NCBI GenBank assembly: GCA_020634395.1
Contig: JACKBU010000007.1
Coordinates: forward strand, 1-64,000
Length of the DNA: 64,000 bases
DNA from: Ardenticatenaceae bacterium
Lineage (GTDB): Bacteria > Chloroflexota > Anaerolineae > Promineifilales > Promineifilaceae
Reading direction: 5' to 3'
Shown: one piece after another, positions 61,160 through 64,000 of the stretch
Numbering within the stretch: the first letter of the stretch is position 1
Layout of the letters: each line of letters begins with the position of its first letter
Translations under genes and position numbers: made by a program
The notes under the pieces: model-generated
The model's database searches: none
Told to the model about the DNA's origin: nothing
What the model saw: the letters and a program-made list of their open reading frames with translations, nothing else

Positions 61160-61190
61160 AGTGCGACGCACCTCCCAGGTGCGTTGCACT
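61160..61190. repeat. strong hairpin inside the injection-system cluster
   Basis: AGTGCGACGCACCT pairs with AGGTGCGTTGCACT (13 of 14 positions) around a 3-base loop. It fills the 44-bp gap between the spike gene stop and the ribosome site of the next gene. On the transcribed (minus) strand no T-run follows. It may be a stabilising or processing hairpin, or a dispersed palindromic repeat. Confidence 0.7.
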
Positions 61191-61191
61191 T

Positions 61192-61884
61192 TTACCAAAT
61201 ATTGCCTGCGCCGGGCGTGTAGGAGGCGCTGATGACGCTGTTGCTGATGACGGTGTCGGCCTGAATGACGCCGCTAAAGCGGGAGAGTCCGGCGTCTACC
61301 GTGACCATGCCCGCCGAGATGGCGACCTGGCTGGCGTTAATGGTTACCTGAGCGGAGGCGTTGACGGTGATGCCGCCTGTCTCCAGCTTGACGGAATTGC
61401 CGTTGGCGTCCACGATTTCAATAGCGCCGGGGCCATCTTTTAGGGTGATGGATTGGCCGCCGGGGGTTTCGAGAATCATTTGCTCCTGCCCGCTGCGGTC
61501 ATCGAGGGTGATTTTGACGCCGTTGCGGGAGCGCAGTACTTTGAGATTGTTTTCGCTACCGCTGTCCATGCTTTCTGGTGGGGCGTCTTGCCCGTTCCAC
61601 AGGGCGCCCACCACGTAGGGGCGGCGGGAATCCCCGGCCTCAAAGGTAATGAGTACCTCGTCGCCCACGTCGGGGATGAACCAGGAGCCGCGATTGTTGC
61701 CGCCCATGAGGGTAGCCAGCCGCGCCCAGGTGTCGTAGCCGGCGCCGTTATCGGGCGACCAGGGCAGGCGCACTTTGACGCGCCCCTGCTGGTCGGGGTC
61801 GGCGATGTCTGTTACCTGGGCGGGATAGACGCCGTAGTAGCGTTTGCGGGTAACTGCCTGGTCAAGCTGATCGAGTAAGTACAT
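61192..61884 (-). CDS. spike protein, gpV/gp5-OB-like (Afp8 C-terminal half)
   Basis: Encodes 230 residues. The N-terminal OB-fold is phage-baseplate-V-like (YYGVYPAQVTDIADPDQQGR, VKVRLPWSPDNGAGYDTWAR, FIPDVGDEVLITFEAGDSRR, PYVVGALWNGQ). The C-terminal repeats (QSITLKDGPGAIEIVDANGN, VTINASQVAISAGMVTVDAG) form the beta-helical needle. It follows the gpD-like hub by 28 bp. In Afp8 and VgrG these two parts are one chain; here they are separate genes. No PAAR tip gene is seen nearby. Confidence 0.9.
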   Translation of the reverse strand: MYLLDQLDQAVTRKRYYGVYPAQVTDIADPDQQGRVKVRLPWSPDNGAGYDTWARLATLMGGNNRGSWFIPDVGDEVLITFEAGDSRRPYVVGALWNGQDAPPESMDSGSENNLKVLRSRNGVKITLDDRSGQEQMILETPGGQSITLKDGPGAIEIVDANGNSVKLETGGITVNASAQVTINASQVAISAGMVTVDAGLSRFSGVIQADTVISNSVISASYTPGAGNIW

Positions 61885-61912
61885 GGTTTATCCGTTATTT
61901 ACTATGTGCTGT

Positions 61913-63001
61913 TTAGCGTCCCCCGATGCCGGGGCGTTCTACCTCGAAGGTGGTGCGGTAGCCGTGGATGCGGTCGAAGGTGTGGCGCACGGCCGTGGCG
62001 ATGTAACGGCCGTTAAACAGGCTGCCCACCTCGCTAATTTCCACCACCGTGCCCACGCGCAGGGCGGGCGTGCCGTCGGCGATGCCGCTGCCGGTGAGGA
62101 AGCGGCGGGCGCGTTCGCGGTAGCGGGCGTCGGCCATGGCCTGGGCTTCGTCGTTGGAAAGGGGTACGGCCGTGACGATGCGCTCGTGGCGTTCGGCCAG
62201 GGCGGCGGCCAGCACCGCGCCGCCGCTGCGGTCGCCGTTTAGCTCGCCGCTGATGGCGCTTTGCCCGGCGGACACGTCAATGGCGGACTTGTCGCCCACG
62301 TTCCAACCGCTGACTTTGACCGAAGAGCGCTGGTGGGCGAGGTCGGCCAGCACCGAGAATTGCAGCAGGTTGCCGCCGTATGTGAGCTGCACGTCCCCGG
62401 CGGAACGGCCGTTGTGGGCCTGAAAGTGCAGCGTGCGGTCTTCGACCCATACTTCGGCGTCAATGGCTGCGGCCCGCTCGCGCAAAAAGGCCAGGTCGCT
62501 CTGGTTGAGCTGGGTCAGCACCGGGTAGGTTGGGCCGTCTGCGTCTACTGCGGCCGTCAGGCCATGCTGGGCGGCAATCTGGTTGACTACATCTGCGTCG
62601 CCCACGTCCTCGAAGGTGCGGGTGCGCCGTTCCAGGCGCAAATCTTGCAGCCGGTCTTCGGCCAGCAGCGTTAGCTCTGGGGGCTGCTGCTGGGGGTAAT
62701 GGGCTTCGATGGCGGTGATACGGCCGTTAAAGACCTGACGCGCTCCTTCTGGTGGCCCCAACTCCACGGCCAGGGCCTTGCCAAAATCCACCAGCTCCTG
62801 GTCGAAAAAGGGAAAAGGCTGTTCGGCCATGGGCATCCAGTTGGTGAAGCGGGCTTCACAGCGATACAGCCCCGCTCTGGTCTCTTCCACCAGCAGCGAA
62901 ATGAGCAAAATGTCGCCCAGCCCCTCGCGCACCTCGCCATCAATGCGGATGACCGGGTGGGAGGCGTAATAGACAGGGGTTGTGCCGTTGCCGTTTGTCA
63001 T
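61913..63001 (-). CDS. hub protein, phage late-control gpD-like (Afp8 N-terminal half/gp27)
   Basis: Encodes 362 residues. Features include LLVEETRAGLYRCEARFTNW, FNGRITAIEAHYPQQQPPEL, then SDLAFLRERAAAIDAEVWVE and VRHTFDRIHGYRTTFEVERP near the end, as in the Phage_GPD/VgrG hub family. It lies between a small protein gene and the spike gene. It should form the trimeric hub connecting inner tube and spike. The ribosome site is weak. Confidence 0.9.
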   Translation of the reverse strand: MTNGNGTTPVYYASHPVIRIDGEVREGLGDILLISLLVEETRAGLYRCEARFTNWMPMAEQPFPFFDQELVDFGKALAVELGPPEGARQVFNGRITAIEAHYPQQQPPELTLLAEDRLQDLRLERRTRTFEDVGDADVVNQIAAQHGLTAAVDADGPTYPVLTQLNQSDLAFLRERAAAIDAEVWVEDRTLHFQAHNGRSAGDVQLTYGGNLLQFSVLADLAHQRSSVKVSGWNVGDKSAIDVSAGQSAISGELNGDRSGGAVLAAALAERHERIVTAVPLSNDEAQAMADARYRERARRFLTGSGIADGTPALRVGTVVEISEVGSLFNGRYIATAVRHTFDRIHGYRTTFEVERPGIGGR

Positions 63002-63063
63002 TTAGTCACTTGGTCTTGTAGTCGATCTGCGTTCACAATTCATTGTTCATCATTCATTGTTCA

Positions 63064-63237
63064 TCAGTCTGCCCAGAGGCGTTTCAGGCGCAGTTCATGC
63101 CAGCGGTTAATGCGGATGACCTCTTCGGGACGCAGGGGCGGCAGCGTTTCTGGCCGGGGTTCAGGCTGCCTGGCGTTGGGGTCTCGTTCTGGCGGGTTTT
63201 CTACGACCACTTCAAAATCGTTGATGATGATAGACAT
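63064..63237 (-). CDS. small injection-system protein (57 residues)
   Basis: MSIIINDFEVVVENPP is followed by a Pro/Glu/Arg-rich middle and an Arg-rich helix ending LRLKRLWAD. The ATG at 63237 has AAGG upstream; a longer start at 63288 lies in repeat-like spacer. Small proteins of this shape, between the LysM tube-adaptor and hub genes, are usual in eCIS clusters (compare the DUF5908-like position), but I cannot assign a family. Its role may be in hub assembly. Confidence 0.5.
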   Translation of the reverse strand: MSIIINDFEVVVENPPERDPNARQPEPRPETLPPLRPEEVIRINRWHELRLKRLWAD

Positions 63238-63305
63238 GGGTTTTGCCTTTTGGGACTGGGGGCTGGGGAGTGGGGGTTGATGCCCCAATTCCTAATTCCT
63301 GACCC

Positions 63306-63998
63306 CTAGCCTCCTGTTTTTGCTTTCAAATTCACCAGGGCGCCGGCTTGCAGGCGCAGGGGGTCGTCGATGTTGTTGGCGGCGGCGATGGCTTTCCAGT
63401 TGGCGCTGAGGCCGGCGCGGCCGGCGAGGCTGGTAATGCTGTCGCCGGGGCGGGCTGACTGCAACGGGGTGGTGATGCCTGTGCCTGGGGTGGGTGCGGA
63501 AGGGGAACGGCCGTTGCCCTTAAGCTTGTCAATGAGAAAGACAATATTGTCGCTTTTCAGCGTCAGCGACAGGGTCGCCCGCATGGGCACACCCTCCGCC
63601 GAAAAATAATCCAGCGTCTCCTCCAGGGCGTCGGCGATGCCCTCAAAGACCAGGCTGCCCCACTGAAAGCGCGTGCGCGGCGGCGTGCGGTTGCCCTCTT
63701 CCTTGGGCATGATGAAATACGCCACCTTTTTCGTCAGTTCGCGCACGTCGCTGCCCGTTTCGGTGGTGTCGAAAAGCAGCTCCACCGTCAGGTCGGAGGT
63801 GAGATTGCCCACATTTTGCGCCGACGCGCCGTTGGGCTGGTCGCCCCCCGTATTTTGGTTGGCGAACTTCAGCTTCAACGTTTGCGGGTTAAAATGTACC
63901 TCCACCTTTGTACTTTGATTGCCTTCCTCTTTCTGGCTGACATCGGTGGTGTAGTTTTCAATCTCAATGAGATACGCTTTGGCGACTTTTTCAATCAT
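63306..63998 (-). CDS. CIS tube-adaptor with C-terminal LysM (Afp7-like)
   Basis: Encodes 230 residues. The N-terminal part (EVHFNPQTLKLKFANQNT, SDLTVELLFDTTETGSDVRE, RTRFQWGSLVFEGIADALEE, YFSAEGVPMRATLSLTL) is the CIS tube/gp53-like domain. The C-terminal 50 residues are a LysM-type domain (ARPGDSITSLAGRAGLSANW, AIAAANNIDDPLRLQAGALV). It is the most upstream injection-system gene in the window, starting 3 bp from the end, so the sheath and tube genes expected before it are cut off. It probably joins the inner tube to the hub. Confidence 0.9.
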   Translation of the reverse strand: MIEKVAKAYLIEIENYTTDVSQKEEGNQSTKVEVHFNPQTLKLKFANQNTGGDQPNGASAQNVGNLTSDLTVELLFDTTETGSDVRELTKKVAYFIMPKEEGNRTPPRTRFQWGSLVFEGIADALEETLDYFSAEGVPMRATLSLTLKSDNIVFLIDKLKGNGRSPSAPTPGTGITTPLQSARPGDSITSLAGRAGLSANWKAIAAANNIDDPLRLQAGALVNLKAKTGG

Positions 63999-64000
63999 GC

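Larger units (their letters stand above)
1..64000. repeat. highly iterated palindrome ACGGCCGT, about 145 copies
   Basis: I counted about 145 exact ACGGCCGT sites by eye over the whole window, many extended to AACGGCCGTT. Examples: 1159-1166, paired sites in 36219-36236, 41163-41206, six in 45511-45582, and paired sites in 61988-62013. Roughly two would be expected at 60% GC under random composition. They occur in all frames (read as TAV, NGR or xRPx) and in intergenic DNA. Each contains the CGGCCG hexamer. Confidence 0.9.

Noticed and set aside
41283..63998. Integrated prophage
   Set aside because: There are contractile-tail parts but no capsid, portal, terminase, integrase, replication or lysis genes. 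The AAA+ ATPase and DUF4157 protein are eCIS marks.
1..64000. tRNA, rRNA or riboswitch genes
   Set aside because: I looked for cloverleaf-like TTCGAATCC/GGTTCGA words and conserved rRNA or riboswitch cores and saw none. A covariance-model search would be needed to exclude small RNAs.

Overview
The window looks like a chromosomal segment of a Chloroflexota bacterium (Anaerolineae/Ardenticatenia-like). This is inferred from gene content: an F420-type luciferase-like oxidoreductase, SARP/BTAD-ATPase-TPR and Ser/Thr kinase-ATPase-TPR regulators, LytS/LytTR signalling, DUF1501/DUF1800 pairs, and secreted proteins ending in a short YLPxIxR tail. I found no rRNA, tRNA, CRISPR array or intact insertion sequence. 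The whole window is studded with the palindrome ACGGCCGT, about 145 copies by hand count. It appears in coding and non-coding DNA, like the HIP1 palindrome of cyanobacteria.

Layout. 1-3895 (+): end of an LLM-family oxidoreductase, an aldo/keto reductase, and an MFS transporter fused to a PD40/TolB-like propeller. 3934-9107 (-): a COG1233 FAD oxidoreductase, then a partner-switching module (two STAS proteins and a SpoIIE-type phosphatase/anti-sigma-kinase fusion) and a membrane protein. 9159-11985 (-): three exported proteins, including an astacin-like metalloprotease. 12136-14976 (+): a BTAD-ATPase-TPR regulator divergent from them. 15026-23500 (-): a 2824-residue exported protein carrying a complete solute-binding (SBP_bac_5) domain between Cna-B-like and DUF11-like repeats. 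23501-24171: a 670-bp non-coding island with a MITE-like repeat, hairpins and a possible transposase remnant. 24172-29475 (+): a Ser/Thr kinase-ATPase-TPR protein and a PAS histidine kinase. 29638-32852 (-): lipoprotein, LytS-like kinase and LytTR regulator. 32887-35714 (-): DUF1501 and DUF1800 proteins. 35930-36898 (+): a membrane protein.

36816-63998 (-) is one long co-directional cluster encoding most of a contractile injection system of the extracellular (eCIS/Afp/PVC) type. In transcription order it has a LysM tube-adaptor, a small protein, a gpD-like hub, a gpV spike, a protein with a hydrophobic C-terminus, gp25, gpJ, a TIGR02242-like tail protein, two related accessory proteins (one with a ComEA-like HhH tail), a fibre-like protein, a Pro/Ala-rich accessory protein and an AAA+ ATPase. 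These are followed by a 1336-residue putative effector with a DUF4157 HExxH domain, a duplicated internal domain and a C-terminal HNH-like nuclease motif. Sheath, tube and the rest of the head of the operon must lie beyond position 64000.

Two carbohydrate-modifying genes are fused to the tail of the cluster by overlapping start and stop codons: an NPCBM-GT8-methyltransferase and a triple-GT2 protein. I infer that they modify the injection machine or its cargo. The DUF4157-HNH cargo together with this coupled glycosylation/methylation module is the most novel-looking system in the window. A second theme is that short repeats of the intergenic type (heptamers and the ACGGCCGT palindrome) have been taken in frame into interdomain linkers of at least four proteins.
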